Assembly: GCF_022376445.1 (NCBI RefSeq)
Contig: NW_025954968.1
Location: forward strand, 1 to 64,000
DNA from: Fomitopsis serialis
Taxonomy: Eukaryota > Basidiomycota > Agaricomycetes > Polyporales > Fomitopsidaceae
Direction: 5' to 3'
Length of the DNA: 64,000 bases
Part shown: positions 10,355-22,069 of the stretch, one piece after another
How positions within the stretch are numbered: the first letter of the stretch is position 1
Layout of the letters: every line of letters begins with the position of its first letter
Program-made: the position numbers and the translations under genes
The notes under the pieces: generated by a model
What the model saw: only the letters and a program-made list of their open reading frames with translations
The model's database searches: none
What the model was told of the DNA's origin: nothing

Positions 10355-11982
10355 ACTTGCTGGGGAGTGGGCCATGCCTGGCAATACGATCCCATTTGTG
10401 GTGGGTCTTTGTCTCCGTAAAGGCTCATTGATACAGTGCTTGAAAATCATTTAATACATTTATGTATACTAGTCTGATGGACTGACTTCAATTCTTTATC
10501 AGACCATGCAATTATTAACAGTGTGAGCCATGTGCACAAGACAACTTGGAAAGATTGGGATGTGCCAAAGTAGTATTAGAGATATACAAAGTTATGGAGC
10601 TCAGTTCATCATCCTCATTGTGGCAATACCAGAGGACTGAATCATGAATACTAAGTATACAATATGCATATTTCTTTGACAAAAAACATATTTGACCTTA
10701 TAGAGATATGTCAATATTGCCATATGGCTAATAGCCAACAATATGTTAGGTGACAGTTGCACACTAGTTCTTTCCAATTTGTAGCTTTGCTGCCTTGTTT
10801 GAAGTTGTTTCACTATGTCTGACAGTTTTACTGGTTTGGTTAAATGAATACTGAAGTACACCACTTGCACAGTGGAAGACTTTCATGTCAGGGAATATGT
10901 GTAGGTAGTGCTTATTCAACCAGATAATGACAGTAATCAGCATCAATTGCCTTCATTCAACATTCTCAACTTAGTATGTCAGCACTTCCCTATGTCAGAG
11001 TTTGTAAGTCAACCTGGAATTTATGCTGAGGCTGGTGCACTCATATGAGCTCTGCATCAACCTTGGCTCATATTTTGGCGAAATAAAAGTGTGACCTGTG
11101 CAAGACTTTACTGTTTTGCTGGGATCAATTGCAAGTATGACTTCTATGCAACTGATATCTAGGTTATATGCATGGACTTATGACTGGATTTAAACACAAC
11201 AATTATTAAACCTAAAATGTCTGGATAGTAGAATAAGTAGTCTAGACTCACTATGTGTTCTATGTGTTGTTACCTGGATCAAAATATCCCACTGGATACA
11301 CTGGCAAGTATGATGCCACAAATACATTACTCACTTATTGAGAGCCAGCCTGAATCTTTGGTATATGACCATTGTGTGAATATAACTTTTGGGTAGATTT
11401 CCTGAAGGAAGGGCTGCATAATAAGTGTACTATGTGAAAGCATGGCAGAGCAAATAAACCTCAATGGGTAGTGAGGCAATCTATTGCCCATGGTGTGTGT
11501 GTGATAGTAGGTATCAGCAATACTAGAGCCATGAAAATAAGTCACAAGGCTTAGCAACCTTTGTCGGATGCTCATCCATGGACCTGATTCTCCTCCTCTC
11601 TTAGTCTGTGATTCCTTCATAGCATGTTACTGGCAACACAAATATATGTTTCTATACATAAATCAGTTCAGTGGGCATAGATGTTTGTAGCTCAGGATTT
11701 ATATTGAGTAGACATTGCGAACAAATGAGGGCACATATAGATTTTCCAGGTTATGTTACAGCTAAAACTGCCAACTGATGACCTCAGGGATCTGGCACAG
11801 GCATGGTGATGACTATCCAATGAAGAGCAAGAACCTGGAAATGAGAATTTTGTGAACAACATCACAGTTCTTTCCTTTCATAGCAGCATGCAGTCTGCAT
11901 AATTCTTGTAACCAGCCTAGACTTGATCTAATGTGTGGCACAACACTGCCAGAGCACTATGACCACCCATATGTAACTCATT
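10355..11982 (+). repeat. Dispersed repeat D, copy 1
   Basis: Starts with the boundary motif CTTGCTGGGGAGTGGG and ends at atatgtaactcat. It is repeated in the same orientation at 49,969-51,541 with small indels; shared phrases include tatgtatactagtctgatgg and ggaatttatgctgaggctgg. CpG is nearly absent and no protein is encoded. Probably a decayed non-autonomous element that shares its terminus with R6. Confidence 0.7.
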
Positions 11983-12353
11983 GGTGCTCCATGAATTTTC
12001 TGTGGTGTTTGGGAATTCTTCTGAACCTACAAGGAGGTGATTTGACCTCAGAATGAACACCTTGCATATCTTTGACCACTTTCTCAGTGTCACATGGCCC
12101 CATGTCATAGAGTATGTGGTTTGTAAACAACAGTCACATCAATGCTTTTGGAGGTAATAATGTACATGTTCAAGCTCTATTTTGCACTTCATGCCCAACC
12201 TAGGGAGCTATGAAGGCTATGGAATAGAGGGCCAATGAAAGAAGAGCTATCACATAATCAAGATTACTACCTATGGTAGGTACCATTCCCAATTGGGAAT
12301 TTAACACTGGGCAAGGCTTTATGGGCCCAGTAAATGCTATACAAATGGTGTAA
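11983..12353. other. AT-rich spacer
   Basis: No gene or clear repeat beyond general CpG-poor composition. Confidence 0.4.
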
Positions 12354-13412
12354 TTACAATCCCTGAGGTACAAAGGTATCGTTCTTATGATGGACCACCA
12401 TGAAATGCCTTAGCAATTCCTCCGGAATGGCAGTTTGTTCCCACAGTGCACATGACATTCAGCCACCCAGATAAGCAGAGATATACTACTGTTAGTATGG
12501 GTTGCTTATCTGAGTCTGAAATTTCAGACTCCCAGACAACGCGACTTGGACCAACAGATACAAACAAATGCAGTGGCTAAGCACTCTGTTATGCATATGA
12601 GGCCCATGAAACACCTTAGCAGTTCCCCCAATAAGGAAACTGGTGAACATATCATGTGACTAGCAGCCTGGCAGCTCACTGCTGCAAGCACTCACACATT
12701 GGAGACCACTTGTAGTCACAGTTAGTAACAAATCATAGTCCACATAGTATGCTCATCTGATAGCCCTTCATTCAGAGAGTATACAGAAATTCTATTTAGT
12801 GTATACAGTGGCTGGCTAACCCAGGAAATGCAAAATAAAAAATGCACATGTGCCTTTGCAGATTTAAAGTGCCTGTTTATGACTCATGTGTACACTGTAA
12901 TGTATATGTGTGGTTTGGACACTGTGGACTGTTCAGTAGCTTCTATAATATTGGTAATAAGGACTACAATGGGTAATCTGAGCATCTATTGCCATAGTAT
13001 GGCTTTTGTATACAATGTAATAGCAACCATTGCAGCTCAGAGCAATCATACACTTGTATCTGATGTGTCTTTATATTTCATAGATTTTCTGCATTCTTCT
13101 GAGCCCTGCATGCCCCTGTTTGTGTTGGATTCTTCTTTGGGAAGGTCACATACTCCATATGGTAATTATCCAGCCACTGGCTTTCTGTTGCACATAGACA
13201 CAGACTAGGTATACATATATGCATCTGTACTTACACTATCATCTTATGGGGATGTCCACTACATGAGTAGCTCCTAGAGTGGTGTAGCAGGCCTATATGA
13301 ATAAACTCACTGAGGTAACAGCAACAATCCTACCAGGTTATTGTGAATGCTATGTTATCTGATGTCAAAAATGATGGCATAGACAGCTTCAATCACATTC
13401 CCTGGTCCATCT

Positions 13413-13740
13413 CCAATATTCTCTGATTTTTCCGCTTTTTCCTGGGTCTAAATAAGCCCATAGTAATAGTCCGCACTTACATCGCTTACTAAGCGCCAAT
13501 GAAGTGCCCACATGCCGTTTGGAGGTGCATCCGTGCGGAAATTTGGCACGGTTGCACCTCCGAACGGCATGAGAGAGATGCCGAGCTGCTCTGATTGGTG
13601 CTACAGCCCCTTTTCTGCCCTAATCAGGCAGGCTGCCGAGGTTTTGGGCTGAGTTTGAATTCCAGCCACAGGCTCATTAGTGGCACTGTATCTCCTGCAC
13701 TGTGACCTCAATAAAATGCGTAAAATCCCCCAAATATTCT
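13413..13740 (-). repeat. Palindrome cassette B2
   Basis: Counterpart of cassette A2 in R6 copy B, with the 57-bp palindrome at 13,513-13,569 (two mismatched pairs) and the same flanking words on the opposite strand. It lies directly against the 13,750 boundary of the CACTA element. Confidence 0.65.
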
Positions 13741-13746
13741 ACAAGA

Positions 13747-13749
13747 TAG
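13747..13749. repeat. Target-site duplication TAG (left)
   Basis: TAG immediately precedes the CACGACGGG terminus and is repeated as TAG at 35,508-35,510 after CCCGTCGTG. The empty paralogue at 8,497-8,499 carries CTA once. A 3-bp duplication is diagnostic of CACTA/EnSpm elements. Confidence 0.85.
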
Positions 13750-14512
13750 CACGACGGGCAAAGGCGAATATACCTGTTAGGGATGTGACAGGGAAACACG
13801 TCGGGCTCGGGCACCTGTCACTGTGACGGTCACTTGCCTTTCCCAGACCGTCACAGATTTCCCATCTTGTGCATTTCTCGCGCATATCCCGGTCCGGAGC
13901 GCGCTTACCCATCCCGCCCCAGGAAATGTCCGGGGTATGGTCTGGGATGTCAACATGTGACTGCCCTTTCACGGGGCGTGACATGTCCCGGCGCGCTTTC
14001 GTGGCCACTGACGCGTCCCGCCCTGGGATATGGTCAGGGATATTAGCATGTACCTGTCCCTTCCCGGGGCGGTATATGTCAATCAATATATAAGTTATCA
14101 CGGACGACTTGCGTACCGCGCCGTTGTTTGCCGTGCACGCAAATGAGGTCGGCGCGCGATGTCTGCCAGCCTATTCGAAGGGCTCGTCGGCCACGACCAG
14201 CGGTGCGTCGCGCCGTTTCAGTCGACACAGCTCGGCACGACTGACCTAGCAGCGCAGAAAGCTCCCGCACCCAGAGCTTCCGTCGGCAGCTACTGTCAGG
14301 GGTTTGTAGCGAACACGTCGAGCCCGGGAGCCATGTAAGAGCTATGCAGAGCTTCTCGTCCGTTGAGCACCATCAATCGATTGTGACTCGGGCCCTGGGA
14401 GCTCTGCTCTAGCTCCGAAGCTGGATAGCACGGATTGCTACGCCTTCCGAGTCGTCCCACGCGGATCTCCGGAGCTTCGAAGTGAAGCCGGAGCGCACCG
14501 TCGGTAGCGGCC
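13750..14512. repeat. Left terminal inverted repeat
   Basis: Pairs with 34,748-35,507 at near identity, down to encoding the same spurious peptides on opposite strands. Terminus CACGACGGGCAAAGGCG. Similarity drops past about 14,512, where the right arm has extra sequence, and continues patchily as subterminal repeats. Confidence 0.9.
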
Positions 14513-14840
14513 GGCAGGCCTCAGAGTTCCCGGGTTCAGCTGAGATCAGTACGGTGCGGTTCGGGGAGCTCCAAGAGCTCGAGGTTGAGAGATTGCAACA
14601 GACCTTAAAAACCTAGCGGGAGCGCTCTTGTACTCCGAAGTGCATTCACGAGGTGCCGGAGCATCACTACTAGGAGCTCAGTGTAACTATGCCAGTAGAG
14701 CTCCTGGAGCACTCGGAACGTCTCGCGTTGGGACCTTGCAGAGCTAGCGGGAGTTCCGTTGTAAGATCCGTCCGACCCTCCTGAGCTTTCGGGATGAGAA
14801 GAGCTCAGACTGAGCTCGCTGGTGCTCTCGTACGCCAATT
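14513..14840. repeat. Left subterminal repeats (GAGCT-rich)
   Basis: Dense, both-strand copies of a short word around (G)GAGCTC/AGAGCTC/GGAGCTCC. Such clusters next to CACTA termini are the known binding sites of the element's own DNA-binding protein in plants. Similar clusters fill 34,400-34,990. Confidence 0.65.
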
Positions 14841-14947
14841 GTGAGCCAAATAATCAATAAGTAAAATAACTGGGACGTGGATACAAGCAACATACTCCAG
14901 GCGTTGCCTATCACATAACGGAGATAGAGAGTAGCGTACGTGTATGT

Positions 14948-17900
14948 TCATCCTTTGAGGGTAAAATCGTAATTGGCATCAATGATCTGTAGGGACTGTA
15001 GAACGTGAATTTTGAGGGATTTTAGCCATCCCTCGTCATAGCAGTTGCGCCATAGGTGAGGCGGTGCAACACCATCTTCAACACGGGCTCCCTCTTCGAC
15101 ACGGAAACGAGGGGGGTTCCCACTCGTTGCACGAATGCCTACAGGCATTGCCCAATCCTCGCGGTACATGGTGTCCAGGGCCCGCATAAAAGTCTTGAAT
15201 TCGAGGCTCTGCCAGCGTGCCTCCACAATTCGGAACTTCGCAGGGTGGGTTTTAACAGGGCCATCAGTTTCGTCGCCGCTCATGTGTACCGGGCGCAACT
15301 TCTTGAAGAGGGCTGCGTGTCTGAAGAGTTTGCGCACCGTGAGCGTCGCGGTGCGGCACTCGAGTAGCTTAAAAGATCATCAGTGCATGCACCTGTAGGC
15401 GGTGAACGGTTTATACTCACTGTTCGTCGACGACTATTCGCCGCCTTCCGCTTCTTGTAGAGTTGAGCATCTTCGAGACTCAATGGCTTCATGTGCGCTT
15501 TGTAGGTCTTCCGACGGTGCTCCATGTGCGTATCGTATACAGAGCTAACCATCAGTGGCGCTAGGAAGGTGTTCGGGATGGGCTTGTCCTTAAAATGGCC
15601 AGCACGGTGACAGGCAAGGAAGTTTTCCACGAAAATGCTCCTGGCCTCAGCATTGAAGGTACACAAAGGCGGCCGTGTGAAGTCGACGCGGAAGTTTTGT
15701 ATGGTACATGTCACTTCACCTTCGTCATCCATGTAGCTTTGCATCTCCTCATCTGTGATTGGTGGATTCTTCTTGAGAACCTCTGCGACTGCTGTGACAC
15801 CAAACAATGTGTCAAGATGCGTACGAACCCAGTGCTGCCGCAAACAGATCATCAGAGTACGGCCTCACAACACAAATGCGCAACGAACCTGAAGGTTCGT
15901 CAAGCCCGGTTTCAGCGCCGGATCTCGCAGTGCCGCCGGTTTCGTCATTTGACGACGATGCCGCCGCCGAGTCGGAAGTTGTGTGACCTTGTTATCGCTC
16001 GACTGGTCGTCTTCATTGGTTATCCGGCCTAGCTCTTCTTCGACCTCCATCTCATCGTTCTTGTCAGCGCACTTGCCTGTCTTCGCACTGGTCGTCTCGA
16101 TTGCTGCTATTTGACTCCGAATGTCTCGCAATTCTGCAGTCAAGGCTGCCCTGCACATTGGTGAGTGAGAGCAACAAAATACGATCCTTCGGCTTACTGC
16201 GACTGGCGGTTCTCGTCAACGATCGACTGGAGTGATTTGTTCAGCTGCTTGAACTGCTGAAGCAGAAGGGCTGCGAATTGCGATGACATGAATCCCTGAA
16301 GATTATATACACATTCCGTCAGAACGTCGTTGATATGATGGAGATTAAGCTTACTGAGGGCCCCCCCGAAGGTTCGGCAGCAGGGAACACTGGGCTTGGT
16401 ACCCGATACGCCTTCCCCTTCGTCGAGCTCTCGAAAAAGGGAGCATCACCCTCGCCAGGTTCCGTGGCAGTGTGATCTTCGGAAGGCAGTGTCCCTGTCA
16501 ACAGTGGAAAAGACGTAGAATGTCGATTTGGAGTCGGATTTGATATGCGAGGTGATGCAGACAGTGGCTCTGACGTCCGAACGTGAGGAGATGCGGGTAG
16601 TGGGACAGAAAGTGGCAGACCAGGTTCAGTCGGCATGGGGACACGAGATGCAGGTGGATCTGGAAGTGAGCTAGCATGAGGCACCGGGTTGACCGACGTC
16701 GGGATATGGTGAGCCATCGATGATGCCACCTGAATGAGGGGTGCGGGTGTAGGGGTGCGATGAGACACAGATGACGCCCCCTGTGATACCGACATCCTGG
16801 CGCTCATTCCCGAGTGAGGTGCATCGGCGGCAGGCCGGTTTGCTTGTTGAGGTTCCGGGTGACGGTGGACAGGACGGTCACCCAGACTCTCCTCTGCAGC
16901 CTTCCGGAGTGGTCGAGCGGGTTGTTGTTGAAGCTGCAATGAAGATTGCCGGCGGAGAGCCTGGTCTGTAGCTGCCCCGTGAGGCCGGGCGACTTGTTTG
17001 CCAACGGAGAATGATGGTTCTTTCCCAATGAGCCGGGCCTGACTTGCTGTGAGCGGAGGAGGCGTGGTATGCTCACAGAAGATCAGTGAGATGAGACATG
17101 CGGAATCACGGAACTAGCATACCTTGTATTGATCCATGTCGATGTCCACATCAACAGTATTGGCATGGCTTGGTTGGTTGGTGCTAGAAGATTGAGGGAA
17201 CTGGGATGACCGCACAGGTTGCGGATAGACGCGATGCTCTACGTTGGAAAAGACGTCGAGCTGTGCATGCGACGCCGATGGTGGAGCAGAGCCCGAGGCA
17301 ATAGGAGTCCTGCCGCCTGCAGGAGAGACGACATGGGATGAAGCTTTGTCTGAGCCTGCTAGGGCCGTCTGACCCTGGGTGTAATACGGTGGCCGAGCAG
17401 GAGACGTACCTGTAACCTGAGGCACCCCGGGCAGAGCTGACTGCGAACCTTGCGGAGGCGTCGGAGTACGAGATGCATATGAAACAGCAGACAGGGCTGG
17501 GGACTGAGGCGAGACAGGTGTCGTATGAGTTGCCGGCACAGTCGGCCTAGGAACCGAACGCACAACCAGAGCAGAGGGCGCAGAGCGCGTTGGGCTTGGC
17601 CGGGTATTAGTGGGGATTTCGGGTGGACCAGGGTGCATTGACATATTCGGCATATTCGGGACAGGCGGCGTCGGAGTGCGAGATGCATGTTCGAGACGGG
17701 ATGTAGACGGGACTGGGGACCTAGACGATACAGGCGGCATATGATTCGTCGGAACAGCTGGCCTAGGAACCGGACGAGTAACCAGAGTAGAGGGCGCAGA
17801 GGGCGTTGGGCTTAGACGTGTATTAATGGGAACGGGTGGACCGGGGTACGTTGGGTACATATTCGAGACAGGGGGGGCCTGATATACAACGACTTGACCT

Positions 17901-18742
17901 GTCGTGTATGTAGGAGCAGGCGCATTGCTCGGAGTGTCGTACTCGTACTCAGTGAAGTCCACGTCGTCCATTGGCAGGGAGTAGTTCGTGTATGAACTGA
18001 CGGGTTCGTGTTGGGCAGCCACAGGAGGCGGGTGGCCCGAAGGTGTTGCGTATCGTATTGACGATGTACTCGCGTGTTGTGTACGAGGATACGCCTGTTG
18101 CGCATACGGAGCTGTGGGATCACCATATACGACAGGTGAGGGTGAGGCATGCGGCTGCCAAGAGGTCTGGCAGAGTGGCGGCCACAGCGGACACACCGTG
18201 TATTAGTGCGACTGGAATCAAACATCAGGCTGGTTGAGAAGACGCACCTGCGCATTTGGAACCAGAAGGTTTCCATTTGCTTGCATCATCAGCTGTAGGC
18301 GAGTGTCAAGGGCTGCGAGACCGGCCCGGCCTGCAGCTTCTACGGCGCGAGCTCGGGCAGCGAGTTGAATCCGAGCATTAGCCTCCGACATGCTGTCTAC
18401 CATGTAGGTCTAAGGCATGGTCAGACATGATAGGAGCTGTGGCAGTTGGGTACGCACTTCCTGGGTTCCTACGTCTCGGAGCTCAAGTGGCAGAGCATTG
18501 CGACGCTGAGCATTCACCTGTATGAGTAACATTGCACGCTCAGCAGCCCACATTGAACTGACCTCATCGAGTCTACGAGTCTTTCCATCGTTGACGAAGT
18601 CGTGATGTCCTTGACCAAGTCCCCGTTTGCGTCCTGACAGCGCAGAGGTAACAGCGAAGCGATACGGTGCAGGCGCAGAGAAAGGAATGAATGAGTTTGG
18701 CTGAGAGGGATCAACCTCGGAAGGAACGACAGGTAGATCCAT
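14948..18742 (-). CDS. CACTA accessory protein, 1,118 aa, 9 exons
   Basis: I can splice nine exons with GT-AG borders and consistent phase: 18742-18563, 18517-18458, 18409-18248, 18166-17123, 17071-16355, 16295-16198, 16150-15889, 15834-15421 and 15367-14948. The product is intact, with a short N-terminal region, a helical Ala-rich segment, a ~550-residue Pro/Ser/Thr-rich disordered part, a coiled-coil-like region with AALTAELRDIRSQIAAIE, then a conserved-looking C-terminal third (HWVRTHLDTLFG, FRVDFTRPPLCTFN, EDAQLYKKRKAANSRRRT, ALFKKLRPVHMSGDETDG, EARWQSLEFKTFM). The C-terminal part resembles a family of unnamed proteins that I recall as widespread in Agaricomycetes. Position directly inside the left terminal repeat, and a basic KKRKAANSRRRT patch, suggest a DNA-binding partner of the transposase comparable to plant TNPA; that role is inferred. 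Confidence 0.75.
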
Positions 18743-19173
18743 GGCGCTGTCCCGCAGCGCTGAGACGCAGAAGTGGTGTCTTGAGCTGCACAGCTCGAGG
18801 GGGGGAAGAAGGAAGTGGCGCCGCGCCTGCCATGAGGGTCAGTACGGACGCGTTCCTTTGTCCGATGTAGCGCCTGATCAGGTGACTGTATAGTTGGTCT
18901 CAGGTGACCTCAAGGGCTTGAGCCCGAGCACGTTCATCCAGCTGTGACTCTGAGAGCTGAGGCAATACGGAACCTGATATTCAAATATGCGTAGTCGAGT
19001 GGGTAGTATTGTACATTGTCAAGTAACACAGGAGCACGCAGAATCGAGACATCCGGCCGTGGCGGGAGTGTCTTCGTGACAATGCGTAATGAAGACCCGC
19101 AGCAAGATCTCACTGCTGACATGGACATGTATGAGCTGGGACAACGAAGAAATCAGGAATCTACACACCAACA
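18743..19173. other. Intergenic, transposon interior
   Basis: Spacer between the broken SUN gene and the accessory gene. It holds the likely promoter of the latter; no motif I can defend. Confidence 0.4.
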
Positions 19174-20085
19174 TCAACATACGGGAGTGCCATGTATTCT
19201 CACCCGATATAAGCACGTGGATGGCCCGCCCCAGTTGTTATGTATCTCGAGTACGAAGATAGCGAATGAGATGTTGGCCTCCAGGTATTGTTTGTCAATG
19301 GCGAAGGTTTGAACGGGATCATCGTTGTGGATGTCGTAGGTGAATGAAAGGAGGGGGGCGTACAAATGGCCTTTCGAGATGACAGGGTGACGATCCCGTG
19401 TGGCTCCGACCTGTGAGTCCAAGAGAAGCAGCGCCTCGTAAAGTGCGGTGTTGATTTTCCCGTCTATGATTCCCCAAAGTGTTAGATTTCGCGGCGCAGC
19501 ACCAATGTCCGGCGCAATCGCAATCGGCAGGTGTTCAATGGTAACGTGCGACGGTCAAATGATTGCGGGCAAGACAACAGCGAGCTGAGCGGGGAGCGAT
19601 TGAGTATTCCAGCACTTTCCGACTCGTACATCGTCGTCAAGTGCAATGCTTGGCTCGTCACAGTCCCAGCTGAACAGGTTGTTGCAGCCCGTAGTAAGGT
19701 CGGGCACAACGCGGGCCCCCGCCGCTTTGAGCGCGAAGTCGCGCTGACCGCGACTGGCTGATACATGCGCCCTGATTTGATCCTTAACGATATCTTCGAT
19801 GGCTCGCTTTAGGACGGGCGAAAGCGCAGCAGGTGGGTCGGTAGCATGGGAGGTGGGTAGAAGGAGCGAGACGATCTGTTGCTGATAGCGAAAGAGGTCG
19901 TTACGGGCTCGTTGAGACATCTGGAGCAACACTGCAAGGAAGAGTAGCCCAACGGCAACGTGGAGTGTGGCCTGAGGGAATGTCGCGGACACAGAGTGCT
20001 TGGGAGAACGAGGGCGGGATGGCGAGACGTGCTCCGTCTGCTCAGATGATATAGAATTTGTCGAAGCGAATCGAACGAGCTTGTT
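19174..20085 (-). pseudogene. SUN-domain membrane protein, one in-frame TGA
   Basis: SUN-domain proteins sit in the inner nuclear membrane and bind KASH partners to couple the nucleus to the cytoskeleton. Reading leftwards from about 20,085: a Ser/Pro-rich segment, a membrane span (LHVAVGLLFLAVLL), a helical stretch, then the SUN domain with KAAGARVVPDLTTG, DDDVRVGKCW, VTIEHLPIAIAPDIGAAPRN, LTLWG, LLSFTYDIHNDDPVQTF and the family-typical end NNWGGPSTCLYRVRIHG, stop at 19,174. The frame continues perfectly through a single TGA at 19,555-19,557 between LPAII and PSHVTIEHLP; no intron fits there. TGACCG could derive from CGACCG (Arg) by CpG deamination. The first exon is uncertain: an upstream frame at 20,159-20,350 with a GT-AG intron is possible. 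The domain call is firm; function of this copy is probably lost. Confidence 0.8.
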
Positions 20086-20721
20086 AGCTAGACAACAATC
20101 TATCTTGAGACTGCAAAGACTGGGGTATTTTTGCAGAACTCACTATTTTCCTCTGGTGCCTGCCATGTCCTAGAGTCTTCGCGGTAGAGAAACCTGTTCG
20201 CGTCGTATGGTGACTGCTTCGCCTCACGCATACTATTGAAGGCGGTGGGGCGACAATAAGCCCGATCGGAAGTGAGAATGAATTGAAGAAGTGGACGCAG
20301 GATGGGTCGGAAGTGTTGGATGGCGAATCGTCAGTGGTGGGAGGGAACAATGTCGAGACTCGATCAAAGCGCTCAACACCTCTTCCGAGATCAAGGCGCT
20401 CGCTGCCTCCGCTCTTCGGATTTACGTTCGTCCTTCAAAGCTGCAACTGCGCTCCTCACCTTGGTGAAGTGTCTGTGCCATGCGGACGTGATATGCGTCC
20501 AACAAATCCAAATGACTAATTGTATCATATAAATCTACATAACCCATCGAGTGAGGAACACATTCGTCGCATACATCTGTCGCATAAATTCGTCGCATAC
20601 ATTTATCGCATACAATACAGCGACGCGAGACAAGCACGCCGCCGTGGGCTCAGTCATTCCGCGCGACTAAACAAGTGAGGCGAAGTTATTGACGAGGCCG
20701 CAGTGCAAGCATGAGACGGAG
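20086..20721. other. Spacer, possible SUN 5' exon
   Basis: Between the SUN gene and its neighbour. A minus-strand frame at 20,159-20,350 followed by a GTGAGT...CTAG intron might be the first SUN exon, but phase could not be confirmed. Near 20,545-20,610 there is a short run of cgtcgcataca-type repeats. Confidence 0.35.
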
Positions 20722-21946
20722 TCACTCACTCGCGACCATGCGCTTGGAGCCCCAGGATTTTCCAACCCACGAAGGGACTCGCAACTTCGGTGTCAACGTC
20801 AATTGTCGACCATCGTCGCGTACGTAACCCATTTCGATAGGTTCCCAGTAATCTTCTCCGTTCTCGCCAACGCAACGCAGCCAGATTTGGGTTTTGTCAG
20901 CGTAGAAGTGGATGAACAGGTCCCCGGTCTCGATGCCGCAGTTGTGGTGAAGGAGAGGAGGCGTTCGGATCGACTCTTCCGATTGAGTTTCGAACCATCC
21001 TGTGTACAACGTTCTAGCATCTTTGGCTGTATCTCTTATGGCTCGTGTCTTCCTCTGGAGTTTGATCTAGTAAAACAGTCAATAGTTGCACCATGTGGGA
21101 TATCAGAAGCGCAAAGCATACTGGATCTCCGTCTGATGCTACAGTAGTAGCATCCGGCCGCGCAGGACGTTGTGCCGAGGCTGAGCGCGTAACACGTCTG
21201 GTCGACGGGGTCCGGGAAGCTGACCTTGTAGGACGAGACACTGATGTCAAGGCGGGACCCGTGGAGCGGGTTGTGGAGCGGGTTGCCTTCGGAGGAGGAA
21301 GGTTCGAGGATGGAGGCGCGGATGATCGGCCGGAGGACGGACGGGGATCGGGCGAGAAGGCTGCTGGGCGGGGCAGCGACATGCCTCGATCGGTCGGGGA
21401 GGATCGCCGTGCATCTCCAGATGCGTGCCTCGTTTGAGTGGGCTTCAACGACGATCGCCGTGGCTCCCGGGATTTCTCCTGCGCATCATTACACATGGTC
21501 CGTATCACAAAAGCGGCCCAAGGATCAGGTGCCGATGGAGGACTGCTTTGAGCGACGGAAGCGCGACCGCCGGGCCCCGCAGCTTCGCCGGTGTCATCAG
21601 TGTCACTTGTGGCAGGGTCTTCGCACTTGACCAAGTTGATACCGCCGTTGCTACAGATGATGTGAGTCCTATCACGGTAGTCTGGGTAGTGTGCTCACAA
21701 TAGAGTGTTCGTCATTTCAAGGTCCTTGAAGGTTTTGAGAAAGGTCGGTTCAGTATCATTAGATGGGATGCGTGCTGCGAATGACAAGACGGTCGGGCCA
21801 CGACGGCGAATCCTTGTCGAAGCGGAGAACGTATAATCCGGCTTCACGAGTGGTAGCTTCTCTCGGAGCCAGACAACGACTGTGCTGAGCATTAGAACTG
21901 TTGAAACCAAGATGCACCAGTACGAGAGCAATTCGGGCGACATCAT
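20722..21946 (-). CDS. Unknown single-pass membrane protein, Ser/Arg-rich
   Basis: Three exons splice in phase (21946-21699, 21650-21122, 21066-20722) into 373 residues. A membrane span (SYWCILVSTVLMLSTVVVWL) starts about eight residues from the N-terminus, followed by a basic stretch, then a ~150-residue disordered region rich in Ser, Arg, Pro and Thr (RSTTRSTGPALTSVSRP and similar), and a folded-looking C-terminal ~95 residues with FIHFYADKTQIWLRC and GEDYWEPIEMGYV. I do not recognise the family. It lies between the WD40-anchor and SUN genes on the same strand, so three membrane-anchored cargo proteins stand in a row. Confidence 0.6.
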
Positions 21947-22069
21947 GGCGGTCTGCGTCTTGAAAGAGGACAAAGAGACGTGCCGCGCCGCTCCGGCGAT
22001 AAGTATTCAGAATACAAAGGATACCACAAATGGAAAGGTGAGCGGCGGACGACACAGTAGCTACGGCTA

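Larger units (their letters stand above)
12354..13749 (-). mobile_element. R6 repeat, copy B, 3' part
   Basis: The minus strand matches copy A from 8500 to 9903: 9689-9871 pairs with 12,385-12,567 and 9033-9461 with 12,828-13,208, as inverted copies. It ends in GGGATTGTAATT. The upstream part of the same copy resumes at 35,508 on the far side of the giant transposon, so this copy was one unit before insertion. It contains cassette B2. Confidence 0.75.

Noticed and set aside
3003..13749. Neurospora-style RIP
   Set aside because: The loss affects CG and leaves CA and TG abundant, which fits CpG methylation and deamination better than RIP's CpA to TpA changes.
14079..14270. 63-codon frame conserved at 34,987-35,178
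   Set aside because: Lies in the terminal inverted repeats, so identity of the DNA explains it; no sign of selection at protein level.
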